Positions 1 to 8,595 of a stretch of 64,000 nt of DNA are shown here, one piece after another. Source of the DNA: an uncultured Oscillospiraceae bacterium (GTDB lineage Bacteria; Bacillota; Clostridia; Oscillospirales; Ruminococcaceae). Position 1 is the first letter of the stretch. Each line of letters begins with the position of its first letter. The notes beneath the pieces were generated by a model. That model saw nothing but the letters and a program-made list of their open reading frames with translations. It was not told the origin of the DNA and made no database searches. The stretch covers positions 58,811 through 122,810 of the forward strand of contig CAKSDC010000003.1 in the NCBI GenBank assembly GCA_934444765.1, read 5' to 3'. Position numbers and translations under genes: made by a program.

Positions 1-346
1 GTCTATTATACCTAAAAAAAAAAAGTTAGTCAATAGATATTAAAAATATTTTAATATCATGGGCATAATATGTAAAAGTAACATACTTATTAGCTACAGT
101 ATGGGATACTTTTAATGGAAAACATCTAAAAAAGAATAGCGTTTAATACTACTATAATCTTTAGGGATATTAAAAATGGGTCTGTACTGCTAAAACTCTT
201 GCAATCAATAATTATACCTTTTATAGTATGTACCAGATGTTAAACTATGGATATCTATTTAAATAGCACTCTAAAAAGTAGATATAACCATTCAATAACA
301 ATGTTAATATTTAGTTTCGTTTCCTTATTTTATAGCTTTTTGCGAC
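1..346. other. AT-rich stretch without a gene
   Basis: I see no open reading frame with a ribosome binding site, no RNA gene and no clear hairpin here. The sequence is AT-rich and leads into the promoter at 347-375. Confidence 0.6.
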
Positions 347-375
347 TTGACAACTATACCATAATATGATATATT
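347..375 (+). promoter_or_regulatory. Sigma-A promoter of the lipoprotein genes
   Basis: TTGACA (347-352), a 17-base spacer and TATATT (370-375) make a near-consensus promoter. Transcription should start near 382, about 30 bases before the first lipoprotein start codon. Confidence 0.75.
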
Positions 376-412
376 ATAGTATGTGTACGACGTTCAAGAA
401 AGGGGAATTGAT

Positions 413-1159
413 ATGAAAAGATACTCCATAGTATTAATATTTATAACTATTTTACTTACATCTTGTGGAAACAGTCTTGAAAACTTAAGCTATGACCAAC
501 TACCTAACGTTGGAACTTCCGAAACTGTTGGGACTTCAATAGGTACTTCCGAAGTTTACACTACAAACACTATCGATAATACTATTACTACTACTGCTGA
601 AACTGATACTACTACTACTACCACTGCACCGATACAGACTACCACTCAAGAGACTTCTACTACACCTCTTTCATACGGTTTTGACGACGAGCAACTATTA
701 ACTTTAGCCCAATCTTTACACACTATAGCTTGCGAAATGTATTGGAACTACTACTACGGTTCGCCATATAGTGTGGACTATTCTAACTATATAGAAGATA
801 GTGTAGGCACTATGTACTTCCTTATAGACGACGAAAACATTAACTCTTTAGAAGACGTTCAAAACGATTGGTACGAAATATTCTCTAAGCGTAACTTAGT
901 AACCGACTTTGACGGTCACTATATAGAACAGGACGGCAAAGTGTACATCAATGAGGCTTCTAAGGGAGCTAACGTATACTACACTAACACCGAAATTTCC
1001 GAAATCAGTTCTCGTACCGAAGACGAAATATACTTTAACGCCGTATCGCACTACACAGACCCAGCCGACAACACTATACAAGAAGACCAAACTTACAAAT
1101 TTTCTATAGTGTTAGAAGACGGTTCTTACCACGTGGGAGAGTTTACTCTACCATACTAA
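413..1159 (+). CDS. Thr-rich lipoprotein with IseA-like C-terminal domain
   Basis: This is a predicted surface lipoprotein of 248 residues. The start is placed at ATG 413 because AAAGGGG lies just upstream at 399-405; an in-frame GTG at 383 has no such site. The signal peptide ends in the lipobox LTSC near residue 18, so the Cys should be lipidated. Residues 30-85 are a Ser/Thr-rich linker with Thr-Thr-Thr runs, followed by a compact domain (about 90-248) rich in Tyr, Asp and Glu. That domain resembles the neighbouring lipoprotein and, in its pattern (a YFLI-type strand, a helix ending in F, then DGKVY), the IseA/YoeB inhibitors of cell-wall DL-endopeptidases. The IseA link is recalled from the family pattern and is tentative. 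It is the first gene of a three-gene run. Confidence 0.7.
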   Translation: MKRYSIVLIFITILLTSCGNSLENLSYDQLPNVGTSETVGTSIGTSEVYTTNTIDNTITTTAETDTTTTTTAPIQTTTQETSTTPLSYGFDDEQLLTLAQSLHTIACEMYWNYYYGSPYSVDYSNYIEDSVGTMYFLIDDENINSLEDVQNDWYEIFSKRNLVTDFDGHYIEQDGKVYINEASKGANVYYTNTEISEISSRTEDEIYFNAVSHYTDPADNTIQEDQTYKFSIVLEDGSYHVGEFTLPY

Positions 1160-1186
1160 CATATATTCACAAAAGAGGCTTAAAAA

Positions 1187-1915
1187 ATGAAAAAAGTACA
1201 CCTATACGTGATTACTTCTATAGCGTTATACTTAGTGGGTTGTGGTACTAACTTAAACGATGCCTCTACCGAAGACTACACTACTACTACTATAGGTACT
1301 TGTAATATAGTCATAGGTGATACAGTAACTACATCGTTAGATACTACTACTTATTCTAAAGACACATCAAGTACTAACGTAACTACACAAGTTACTACTA
1401 TAGCAGAAGGTTCTAAAGTAGTCGACGCTACTACTACCGAAACTAAAATATTCGGCTATACGGTCAGTCAAGTGGATAGTGTAGCTAACGAAATGTTCAA
1501 TACTGCCTGTCAAAAGTACCGAGATATATTAGTAAACTGTATATACGGTGTAGACTTCAACGACGGTGTAGTAGATGAAGAAGGTAGAAGCTACTACTTA
1601 GTTACAGACCCATACCATAACACTATGGATAGCGTTCTTGAAGATTGGCACACAGTATTTACTAATAACTTTGACGACTTAATATACCAAACGTATACCG
1701 AATATAATGGCTATCTATACGGATATACTGGCATACTACAAGTAAATTCTAACTATAGCTCTACTACGTTACAGTACTACTCTACTAATAAAGATGAAGT
1801 TATATATAAGGCTACTTGTCACTACTCTTCAGGAGATAAAGTGTTCAAATTTGCTATGCGTTACTACCCTAAGACTAAAGAATGGCGTGTAACTACCTTC
1901 ACGATGCCTTATTAA
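1187..1915 (+). CDS. Thr-rich lipoprotein, paralogue of the preceding gene
   Basis: This 242-residue predicted lipoprotein lies 27 bases after its paralogue and probably in the same transcript. The signal peptide ends in the lipobox LVGC near residue 19, and residues 25-85 form a Thr-rich linker. The C-terminal domain (about 88-242) lines up with the upstream protein: a helix with FNTAC against HTIAC, a YYLVTD strand, a helix ending in VFTNNF, Y-NGYLYG, and a shared last motif FTMPY against FTLPY. The ribosome binding site is AGAGG. The two genes look like a tandem duplication that has diverged strongly. An IseA-like (DL-endopeptidase inhibitor) fold is possible but unproven. The protein would sit on the outer face of the membrane. 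Confidence 0.7.
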   Translation: MKKVHLYVITSIALYLVGCGTNLNDASTEDYTTTTIGTCNIVIGDTVTTSLDTTTYSKDTSSTNVTTQVTTIAEGSKVVDATTTETKIFGYTVSQVDSVANEMFNTACQKYRDILVNCIYGVDFNDGVVDEEGRSYYLVTDPYHNTMDSVLEDWHTVFTNNFDDLIYQTYTEYNGYLYGYTGILQVNSNYSSTTLQYYSTNKDEVIYKATCHYSSGDKVFKFAMRYYPKTKEWRVTTFTMPY

Positions 1916-1935
1916 TATATTAGTAAATATTATCA

Positions 1936-3216
1936 TTGGAGTTGATTATTATTAAAAGGTTAAAACTTATTACCGCTACAATATGTTGTGTAAGTCTTAT
2001 GTGTTGTAGCTTAACTAACACGGTGTATGGTATAACTTCGGACGATACCAGTTTTGACACCACTACTATTAATACTGACGATACTACTATATCGGATACC
2101 TATTCCGAAGAGTATTCCGATACAGTATACTCCGAAGACGTTCCCGATGACCAACCTATAGACCCTATTCCAGAAGAACCTATAGTAGAACCTGTTACAG
2201 AACCTCCCGTTATAGAAACCACTACCGAAACTACTACTACTACCGAACCGGTTCAAGAAGTAGCGTTCATATATGGTGTAGTAAATAACGAGGCTCAACT
2301 TATAAGCTGTAAAACTCCCGCTTTAAGTCTAATAGACGTTCCAGAGTATATAGACGGGTATCCAGTAACTGGAATATCAGCCAATACTTTTGCGGAGTGC
2401 TACAATGCAGTACAGATAAACATTCCATATTCGGTAAAAACCATAGACGAAGGTGCTTTTAAGATGTGTAATAATCTACAGTACATAGGCGTGGCTACCG
2501 AAAATAAACACTATAAGTCTTCTAACGGTGTGCTATACTCTTACGATGGACAGTCTTTATTATGCTATCCTGCACATAAAGAAGATACTTCCTACACTAT
2601 AGCGGATACTACTAAGTATATCGGACAAGGTGCTTTTAGCAACTGTACCAACTTAGAAAGTGTTACTCTACCTTCTGGAATAGCATTAATCGGACAAGGT
2701 GCATTCAACGGTAGCATAGCATTAAAAGAAGTAACCGTTATGAATAACATAGAACTCACTCTAAGTATGTTTGAAAACTGTCCTTTAGAGACTATTAACG
2801 GCTACGAAAACTCTAAATCTCAGGAGTTTGCACAAAAGTATCTGTTAAACTTCAACTCTATAGGCGTTATGGAAACTACTGCTACTACTGTATCAGAAAC
2901 TTCTGCTACTACTACTATAGATACCACTACGGTGGATACTACTACTGTAACTCAAGAGGCTGAAAGCCTATCGCTATACGCTCCAGAACGTAACAGTGGT
3001 ACTGATACTACCGAAAAAGTAGTAATGATTATAATAGCCGTGGCTCTTATAAGTTTAGTAATAGCTATAGCTTCTAAAAATCACAAACCTGATGATGATG
3101 ATGACGACGATGAAGATGAGGACGAAGAAGAAGACGATAGCGATGACGACGAAGACGAAGAAGAAGATATCGAAGATGAAGAAGAAGATATCGATGACGA
3201 AGACGACGACGAATAG
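1936..3216 (+). CDS. BspA-type LRR surface protein with membrane anchor and acidic tail
   Basis: A predicted membrane-anchored surface protein of up to 426 residues. A signal peptide is followed by an acidic Thr/Pro/Glu-rich linker (to about 112) and a BspA/LRR_5-type leucine-rich repeat region (about 115-310) with units such as IDEGAFKMCNNL and IGQGAFSNCTNL. A second Thr-rich linker (315-345) leads to one transmembrane helix near 355-378 and about 45 almost purely Asp/Glu residues. With the signal peptide the acidic tail would lie in the cytoplasm. BspA repeats usually serve in binding to host or particle surfaces. The start is uncertain: TTG at 1936 is the first allowed codon, but GGAG at 1938-1941 is better placed for an ATT codon at 1948 or 1951. 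A terminator follows. Confidence 0.75.
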   Translation: MELIIIKRLKLITATICCVSLMCCSLTNTVYGITSDDTSFDTTTINTDDTTISDTYSEEYSDTVYSEDVPDDQPIDPIPEEPIVEPVTEPPVIETTTETTTTTEPVQEVAFIYGVVNNEAQLISCKTPALSLIDVPEYIDGYPVTGISANTFAECYNAVQINIPYSVKTIDEGAFKMCNNLQYIGVATENKHYKSSNGVLYSYDGQSLLCYPAHKEDTSYTIADTTKYIGQGAFSNCTNLESVTLPSGIALIGQGAFNGSIALKEVTVMNNIELTLSMFENCPLETINGYENSKSQEFAQKYLLNFNSIGVMETTATTVSETSATTTIDTTTVDTTTVTQEAESLSLYAPERNSGTDTTEKVVMIIIAVALISLVIAIASKNHKPDDDDDDDEDEDEEEDDSDDDEDEEEDIEDEEEDIDDEDDDE

Positions 3217-3226
3217 CATATACCAA

Positions 3227-3258
3227 ACGCTCTGCAACCGTATGCAGAGCGTATCTTT
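3227..3258 (+). terminator. Intrinsic terminator after the LRR gene
   Basis: A perfect 10-base stem (3227-3236 with 3243-3252), a 6-base loop and then ATCTTTAT. It lies 10 bases after the stop codon of the LRR gene. Confidence 0.75.
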
Positions 3259-3281
3259 ATATTCTAAATATTATATAAATA

Positions 3282-3310
3282 GTGCGAACCCTATCTATTA
3301 GAGTTCGCAC
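3282..3310 (-). terminator. Hairpin downstream of nifJ
   Basis: GTGCGAAC (3282-3289) and GTTCGCAC (3303-3310) form an 8-base stem about 45 bases beyond the nifJ stop codon. The T-run is weak, so it is a likely but not ideal terminator. Confidence 0.5.
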
Positions 3311-3353
3311 CTATACTATATTATTGACATTATCAAACCATCAAGTTTAAATA

Positions 3354-6300
3354 CTATTCACTATATAGAGTAACTAACTTTTGTAGATATTCGTATCTAT
3401 CCTTAGCGTTTTGTACTGCCATATTGAATAGGTTTTCAGCTCTTTCTGGGTTAGAACGTGCAAGTGAGTTGTAACGTACTTCACCCATTAAGAATGCCTT
3501 GTACTTTTCGTCTACTGCTGGAGCCTTGCTATCGAGTGAGAATGGGTTCTTACCAGTACCCTTTAGGTCTGGATTGTATCTGTATAGATGCCAATAACCA
3601 GCCTCTACAGCCTTCTTTTCTTCTGCTTGAGCAGTAGCCATACCAGTCTTGATACCGTGGTTGATACATGGAGCGTAAGCTATTACGATAGATGGACCGT
3701 CATAAGCCTCTGCTTCTTGCATAGCCTTTAAGCATTGAGCAGGGTTAGCACCCATAGATACGTGAGCTACATATACATAGCCATAACTCATAGCAATACC
3801 AGCTAAGTCCTTCTTTTTAACTACCTTACCAGCAGCAGCAAACTGTGCTATAGCACCAGTAGGAGTAGACTTAGAAGCCTGTCCACCAGTATTAGAATAT
3901 ACTTCAGTATCGAATACTAATATGTTTACGTTCTTACCTTGAGCTATAACGTGGTCTAAACCACCAAAGCCGATATCATAAGCCCAACCGTCACCACCGA
4001 ATATCCACATGGACTTTTTGCTTAGATAGTCTTTAGCCTTTAGTACTTCTAAAGCCTCAGGCTTGCCACAACCACAGTCTTGAATAGCCTTAACCATCTT
4101 TTGAGTAGCTACTGCGTTAGCCTTGCTATCGTTTAGAGTGTTTAGATAGTCTTCAATTAGCTTCTTAGTATCTTCTTTTTCTGCAACTTGATATAGTGCC
4201 TTAACCTTGTTAATAGCTCTGTTTCTTAGAGTATCTTGTGCTAAGAACATACCGTAGCCGAACTCTGCATTGTCTTCAAATAGAGAGTTTGCCCAAGCTG
4301 GACCTTTACCTGCCTTATTAGTGGTATAAGGTGTAGATGGTGCAGAACCGCCCCAAATAGAAGAACATCCTGTAGCGTTAGCTATATACATTCTATCGCC
4401 GAATAGTTGAGTTACTAACTTAGCATAAGGAGTTTCACCACAACCTGCACAAGCACCAGAGAACTCTAACATAGGTTGTAAGAATTGAGAACCCTTAACG
4501 GTAGTATCCTTGTACTGAGTTACTACTTCTGGCTTAACGTCTAAAGTCATAGCATAGTCGAATACTGGTTGAGAACCGAGTTGACTTTCAAGAGGTTCCA
4601 TAGATATTGCCTTAGTAGGACATACGTTAGCACATACGCCACAACCTGTACAGTCAAGAGCAGATACGACCATAGTATACTTCATACCGTCTATAGCCTT
4701 AGGCTTCATATCTACTACTGTAGCACCCTTAGAAGTAGCTACTTCGGCTTCTGCATCGGTCATAGCGATAGGTCTAATTACTGCATGAGGACATACATAA
4801 GAACATTGGTTACACTGTACACACTTAGAGGAGTCCCAAGCTGGTACGTTTACTGCGATACCACGTTTTTCATATGCTGATGAACCTTGTGGAAAAGTAC
4901 CGTCTGCCATATCTACAAAAGTAGATACTGGAAGAGTATCACCCTTTTGAGCGTTACAAGGTTGTTGAATGTTATTAATAAAGTCTATTAAAGTCTTATT
5001 ATCGCCTATAGCCTTATCCATACCCATTTTAGTATCTTCAGCTTCAGCCCAATAGTCAGGAATCTCTATCTTCTTAATGTTTTGATAACCAGCATCTATA
5101 GCGTTCCAGTTCTTCTTAACTACGTCTTCGCCCTTCTTCATGTAAGAGTTCTTAGCTGCGTCCTTCATGTACTGTAAAGCGTCTTCAAAAGGAATGATAT
5201 CAGCAAGTTTAAAGAATGCAGATTGAAGAATAGTATTAATTCTTGTACCCATACCAGTTTCTACGCCCAACTTAACACCGTTAATAGTATAGAAGTTGAT
5301 GTGGTTTTTAGCTAAGTATCTCTTAACTTGACCTGGTAAGTGCTTTTCAAGGGTTTCCATATCTTCCCATTGACAGTTTAATAAGAAAGTACCGTTTGGC
5401 TTGATATCGGAAACTATATCGTACTTGTTAATATAGGATTCGTTATGACAGGCTACAAAGTCTGCTCTGTTTATTAGATATGTGGACTTAATAGGAACGT
5501 CACCAAATCTTAAGTGAGATACTGTAACACCGCCAGACTTTTTAGAGTCGTAAGCAAAGTATGCTTGAGCGTACTTGTCGGTGTGGTCACCTATAATCTT
5601 AATAGAGTTCTTGTTAGCACCTACAGTACCGTCAGCACCAAGTCCCCAGAACTTACAAGCAGTAGTACCAGCAGGAGCGGAGTCTAAATGGTCACCAGTT
5701 TCAAGAGATAGGTTAGTAACGTCGTCTATAATACCTATAGTAAATCTCTTCTTAGTTTCGTTGTCGAATACTGCCTTAATCTGTGCAGGGGTAGTATCCT
5801 TAGAACCTAAACCGTATCTACCAGTAAATACTGGAGTAGTCTCAAACTTAGTACCCTTTAAAGCAGCTACTACGTCTAAGTATAGAGGTTCGCCAATAGA
5901 ACCAGGTTCTTTAGTTCTATCAAGTACAGAAATCTTCTTAACAGTATCAGGAATAGCTTCTACAAGTTTATCAGCTCTAAAAGGTCTGTATAGTCTAACC
6001 TTAACTAAACCTAACTTAGCACCCTTAGCGTTTAGGTAGTCGATAGTCTCTTCGATAGTATCGTTTACTGAACCCATAGCTATGATAATCTGTTCAGCAT
6101 CTTCAGCACCATAGTAGTTAAATAGCTTGTAGTTAGTACCAATAGTTTCGTTTACCTTGTTCATGTACTCTTCTACTATATCAGGGATAGCATCGTAGTA
6201 CTTGTTACAAGCCTCTCTTGCTTGGAAGAAGATATCGCCATTTTGTGCAGTACCTCTTAATACTGGGTGTTCTGGATTTAAAGCACGATTTCTAAAGGCT

Positions 6301-6908
6301 TGAGCAGCGTCCATATCGAGCATACCCTTTAGAGTTTCTTGGTCCCAAGTTTCAATCTTTTGAATTTCGTGAGAAGTACGGAAACCGTCAAAGAAGTGTA
6401 AGAAAGGTACTCTACCCTTAATAGTGGAAAGGTGAGCTACAGCACCTAAATCCATAACTTCTTGTGGGCTTGAAGAACATAGCATCGCAAAACCAGTCTG
6501 ACGACAGGCGTAAATATCACTATGGTCACCAAAAATATTTAAAGCATGAGAAGCTACACATCTTGCAGATACGTGAATAACACAAGGTAGTAGTTCACCA
6601 GCGATTTTATACATATTAGGTATCATAAGTAGTAAGCCCTGAGAAGCAGTATAAGTGGTAGTTAAAGCACCAGCAGCTAAAGAACCGTGTACAGTACCAG
6701 CAGCACCAGCTTCGGACTGCATTTCAGCAACTCTTACAGGGTCACCAAAGATATTAGTTTGTCCCTTTGCAGACCATTGGTCTGTAACTTCTGCCATTAC
6801 GGAAGAAGGTGTAATTGGATAAATAGCAGCAACGTCTGTGAATGGATATGATGCCCATGCAGCAGCATTGTTACCGTCCATAGTCTTCATCTTTCTTTTT
6901 ATTGACAT
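3354..6908 (-). CDS. nifJ: Pyruvate:ferredoxin (flavodoxin) oxidoreductase
   Basis: Single-chain PFOR (1184 residues, the usual length). It oxidises pyruvate and CoA to acetyl-CoA and CO2 and passes electrons to ferredoxin or flavodoxin in the cytoplasm, the main route from glycolysis to fermentation products and H2 in anaerobes. The N-terminal pyruvate-binding domain begins with the YPFTDVAAIYPITPSS region (about 20-40). Two 4Fe-4S ferredoxin motifs (CVQCNQCSYVCP near 691 and CTGCGVCANVCP near 751) are followed by the CAGCGE cluster ligand near 814 and the thiamine-pyrophosphate site GDGWAYDIG near 970. A GGAG ribosome binding site precedes ATG 6908. It is monocistronic, with its own strong promoter and a hairpin in the leader. 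Confidence 0.97.
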   Translation of the reverse strand: MSIKRKMKTMDGNNAAAWASYPFTDVAAIYPITPSSVMAEVTDQWSAKGQTNIFGDPVRVAEMQSEAGAAGTVHGSLAAGALTTTYTASQGLLLMIPNMYKIAGELLPCVIHVSARCVASHALNIFGDHSDIYACRQTGFAMLCSSSPQEVMDLGAVAHLSTIKGRVPFLHFFDGFRTSHEIQKIETWDQETLKGMLDMDAAQAFRNRALNPEHPVLRGTAQNGDIFFQAREACNKYYDAIPDIVEEYMNKVNETIGTNYKLFNYYGAEDAEQIIIAMGSVNDTIEETIDYLNAKGAKLGLVKVRLYRPFRADKLVEAIPDTVKKISVLDRTKEPGSIGEPLYLDVVAALKGTKFETTPVFTGRYGLGSKDTTPAQIKAVFDNETKKRFTIGIIDDVTNLSLETGDHLDSAPAGTTACKFWGLGADGTVGANKNSIKIIGDHTDKYAQAYFAYDSKKSGGVTVSHLRFGDVPIKSTYLINRADFVACHNESYINKYDIVSDIKPNGTFLLNCQWEDMETLEKHLPGQVKRYLAKNHINFYTINGVKLGVETGMGTRINTILQSAFFKLADIIPFEDALQYMKDAAKNSYMKKGEDVVKKNWNAIDAGYQNIKKIEIPDYWAEAEDTKMGMDKAIGDNKTLIDFINNIQQPCNAQKGDTLPVSTFVDMADGTFPQGSSAYEKRGIAVNVPAWDSSKCVQCNQCSYVCPHAVIRPIAMTDAEAEVATSKGATVVDMKPKAIDGMKYTMVVSALDCTGCGVCANVCPTKAISMEPLESQLGSQPVFDYAMTLDVKPEVVTQYKDTTVKGSQFLQPMLEFSGACAGCGETPYAKLVTQLFGDRMYIANATGCSSIWGGSAPSTPYTTNKAGKGPAWANSLFEDNAEFGYGMFLAQDTLRNRAINKVKALYQVAEKEDTKKLIEDYLNTLNDSKANAVATQKMVKAIQDCGCGKPEALEVLKAKDYLSKKSMWIFGGDGWAYDIGFGGLDHVIAQGKNVNILVFDTEVYSNTGGQASKSTPTGAIAQFAAAGKVVKKKDLAGIAMSYGYVYVAHVSMGANPAQCLKAMQEAEAYDGPSIVIAYAPCINHGIKTGMATAQAEEKKAVEAGYWHLYRYNPDLKGTGKNPFSLDSKAPAVDEKYKAFLMGEVRYNSLARSNPERAENLFNMAVQNAKDRYEYLQKLVTLYSE

Positions 6909-6945
6909 TGTAAAAACTCCATTCTATAGTAATATATAGTCTTAT

Positions 6946-6965
6946 AGAGGGTTTTTACACCCTCT
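6946..6965 (-). promoter_or_regulatory. Leader hairpin of nifJ
   Basis: AGAGGGT (6946-6952) pairs with ACCCTCT (6959-6965). On the minus strand it begins a few bases after the predicted nifJ transcription start and lacks a T-run. It could stabilise the 5' end of the mRNA or act as an operator. Confidence 0.4.
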
Positions 6966-6977
6966 GCACTTAAGTAT

Positions 6978-7006
6978 ATTTTAGCACAACAGAACCGCTA
7001 TGTCAA
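6978..7006 (-). promoter_or_regulatory. Sigma-A promoter of nifJ
   Basis: On the minus strand, TTGACA (7006-7001), a spacer of exactly 17 bases and TAAAAT (6983-6978). The predicted start is near 6971, giving a leader of about 60 bases. Confidence 0.8.
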
Positions 7007-7115
7007 TAGTTGACTATCATTTTTTTATGAAAAATAGTCCATTTAATGTGTTGTTTTTGTGAAATACTTATAATGATGACTAAAAATAGTTACATATTTT
7101 GGAAAATAGAGTAGA

Positions 7116-7272
7116 TAAAAAAGTTGCAGAACAAACGGGTTCTGCAACTAAAAAACAAAATATAAAAAAATGTGTAGAACAAAAGAAAGGAGACAACAAA
7201 ACGAGTGTTACATATTTGTTTCAAAAATCCGTTATACTAATAACAGATACTACGATAACATCAATTAACACT
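7116..7272 (-). ncRNA. Candidate small RNA between recR and nifJ
   Basis: A near-perfect minus-strand promoter (7279-7307) would start transcription near 7272. The transcript contains a 9-base hairpin closed by ATCTGTTAT/ATAACGGAT and followed by a T-run (about 7221-7247). It ends in a very strong hairpin with an 11-base stem (7122-7132 with 7139-7149) and TTTTTT. Bases near the 5' end (AGTGTTA) can also pair with TAACACT around 7204-7210. No reading frame on this strand has a good ribosome binding site. The transcript of about 155 bases is inferred from promoter and terminators only, and I do not recognise an Rfam family. Confidence 0.4.
7122..7149 (-). terminator. Strong intrinsic terminator in the recR-nifJ gap
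   Basis: An 11-base perfect stem with loop 7133-7138, followed on the minus strand by six T. It is the likely 3' end of the candidate small RNA. Confidence 0.7.
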
Positions 7273-7278
7273 ATATAT

Positions 7279-7307
7279 ATTATATATCATAATTGGGAAA
7301 TCGTCAA
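7279..7307 (-). promoter_or_regulatory. Sigma-A promoter of the candidate small RNA
   Basis: On the minus strand, TTGACG (7307-7302), a 17-base spacer and TATAAT (7284-7279). No coding sequence lies between this promoter and the terminator at 7122-7149. Confidence 0.6.
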
Positions 7308-7532
7308 CAGTAAATTGGCTAAAAGGAGAATTTTCGTAACTATTATACAACAAAGTATGTGATGTTTTAGTGAAAAAGATAAAATATCACTATTATTATG
7401 CCTATAATATGAGCAATATTCAAGAAAATTTTATCAATACTGTAGTAACGATTTAGTTTTTGGGTAATAGTACCATACAGTTGGAATACTATGGATAACT
7501 AAAATTTCTACCAAAATGATACATACAAGATA

Positions 7533-7568
7533 CAAAAATCGGTACAAGAGAATAACTCTTATACCGAT
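7533..7568 (-). terminator. Intrinsic terminator after recR
   Basis: A 13-base stem (7538-7550 with 7556-7568, one mismatch) followed on the minus strand by five T. It closes the dnaX-ybaB-recR transcript about 25 bases past the recR stop. Confidence 0.8.
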
Positions 7569-7592
7569 ATAGTTACTAACTTTTAGTATAGA

Positions 7593-8195
7593 CTACATTT
7601 CATTTCTATTTTCGAGTGCCTTGTTAATAGTGGTATTGTCCACATACTCAATATAGCTACCTACAGGAATACCGAATGCTAAACGAGTAACTTTAATTCC
7701 TAAAGGTTTTAACAGTTTAGCAACGTATATAGCGGTAGCATCACCCTCTACGGTAGAGTTAGTAGCCATAATAACTTCTTTAACGTTACCATCTTTAACA
7801 CGTTGTAGTAGTTCCGAAATTTTCAAATCCTGAGGCATAACGTCGCTTAAAGGGGATATCAACCCGTGTAGTACATGATACGTACCGTTATAGTCGCCAC
7901 TCTTTTCAAATACGGCTATATCTTGTGGAACTTCTACTACGCATACTGTAGAAGTATCTCTCTTAGTATCGGTACATAGTGAACATATATCCTTATCGGT
8001 AAAGTTCTGACATACTGGGCATAGGTGAATATCTTTTTTAGCACTAACCAGAGCATTTGCGAACGCTTTAACGTCGGTATCACTCATAGTAGTAACATAG
8101 TAAGCAAGACGTTTAGCAGTCTTGATGCCTATTCCGGGGAACTTAGCAAAGTTTTCGGCTAATATGGTTAAAGGTAGTGCGGTATAGTCTGCCAT
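7593..8195 (-). CDS. recR: Recombination mediator protein RecR
   Basis: RecR (200 residues, standard length) forms a ring clamp and with RecO and RecF loads RecA at gapped DNA. The N-terminal helix-hairpin-helix region contains KFPGIGIKTAKRLAYY (about 15-31). The zinc finger CPVC...CSLC follows near residues 57-72, and the Toprim domain begins at VCVVEVPQDI (about 83) with the DYNGTYHVLHG segment. The gene starts 10 bases after the ybaB stop and is translationally coupled. The order dnaX-ybaB-recR is conserved across Firmicutes, which supports the assignment. Confidence 0.96.
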   Translation of the reverse strand: MADYTALPLTILAENFAKFPGIGIKTAKRLAYYVTTMSDTDVKAFANALVSAKKDIHLCPVCQNFTDKDICSLCTDTKRDTSTVCVVEVPQDIAVFEKSGDYNGTYHVLHGLISPLSDVMPQDLKISELLQRVKDGNVKEVIMATNSTVEGDATAIYVAKLLKPLGIKVTRLAFGIPVGSYIEYVDNTTINKALENRNEM

Positions 8196-8205
8196 TACAG
8201 ATTAA

Positions 8206-8556
8206 TTAAAATAGACCTGGTAGAGATACGCCACCAGTAATAGCGGACATTTCTTCTTCGGTAGTCTTTTCGATGTTAGAAACAGCTTCGTTAATAGCAG
8301 CTATTACTAAGTCTTGAAGCATTTCTACGTCTTCTGGGTCTACACATTCAGGCTTAATAGTTAAGCTCTTAATAGTCTTCTTACCAGTAAGAACTACTTC
8401 TACATTACCGCCACCTACAGAAGCAGTAAATTCACGGCTTTCGATGTCGTCTTGTAGTTTAGTAATTTGGTCTTGCATCTTTTGGGCTTGCTTAATCATA
8501 GCGTTCATGTTTTGTGGATTATTGCCCATAGCATTCTTTGGAACTCTTGCTTTCAT
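8206..8556 (-). CDS. ybaB: YbaB/EbfC family nucleoid-associated protein
   Basis: A small dimeric DNA-binding protein of 116 residues. The N-terminal third is helical and rich in Met/Gln/Lys (MIKQAQKMQDQI, about 20-31), followed by the family's beta motif FTASVGGGNVEVVLTG (about 43-58) and a C-terminal helix. It binds the nucleoid and is thought to help the recombination genes beside it. AAGGAG lies before ATG 8556. It sits between dnaX and recR in the standard order. Confidence 0.93.
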   Translation of the reverse strand: MKARVPKNAMGNNPQNMNAMIKQAQKMQDQITKLQDDIESREFTASVGGGNVEVVLTGKKTIKSLTIKPECVDPEDVEMLQDLVIAAINEAVSNIEKTTEEEMSAITGGVSLPGLF

Positions 8557-8595
8557 ATTAAAAACTCCTTAAATTTTATATAGTGTGAAAAAGTG

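Noticed and set aside
3055..3301. Met/Lys-rich and Phe/Val-rich frames opposite or shifted from the acidic tail
   Set aside because: They are frame shadows of GAT/GAC/GAA repeats encoding the Asp/Glu tail of the LRR protein.
7099..7362. A plus-strand reading frame of 87 codons between nifJ and recR
   Set aside because: It begins with TTG without a ribosome binding site, runs through a strong hairpin and a minus-strand promoter, and its translation has no recognisable pattern.
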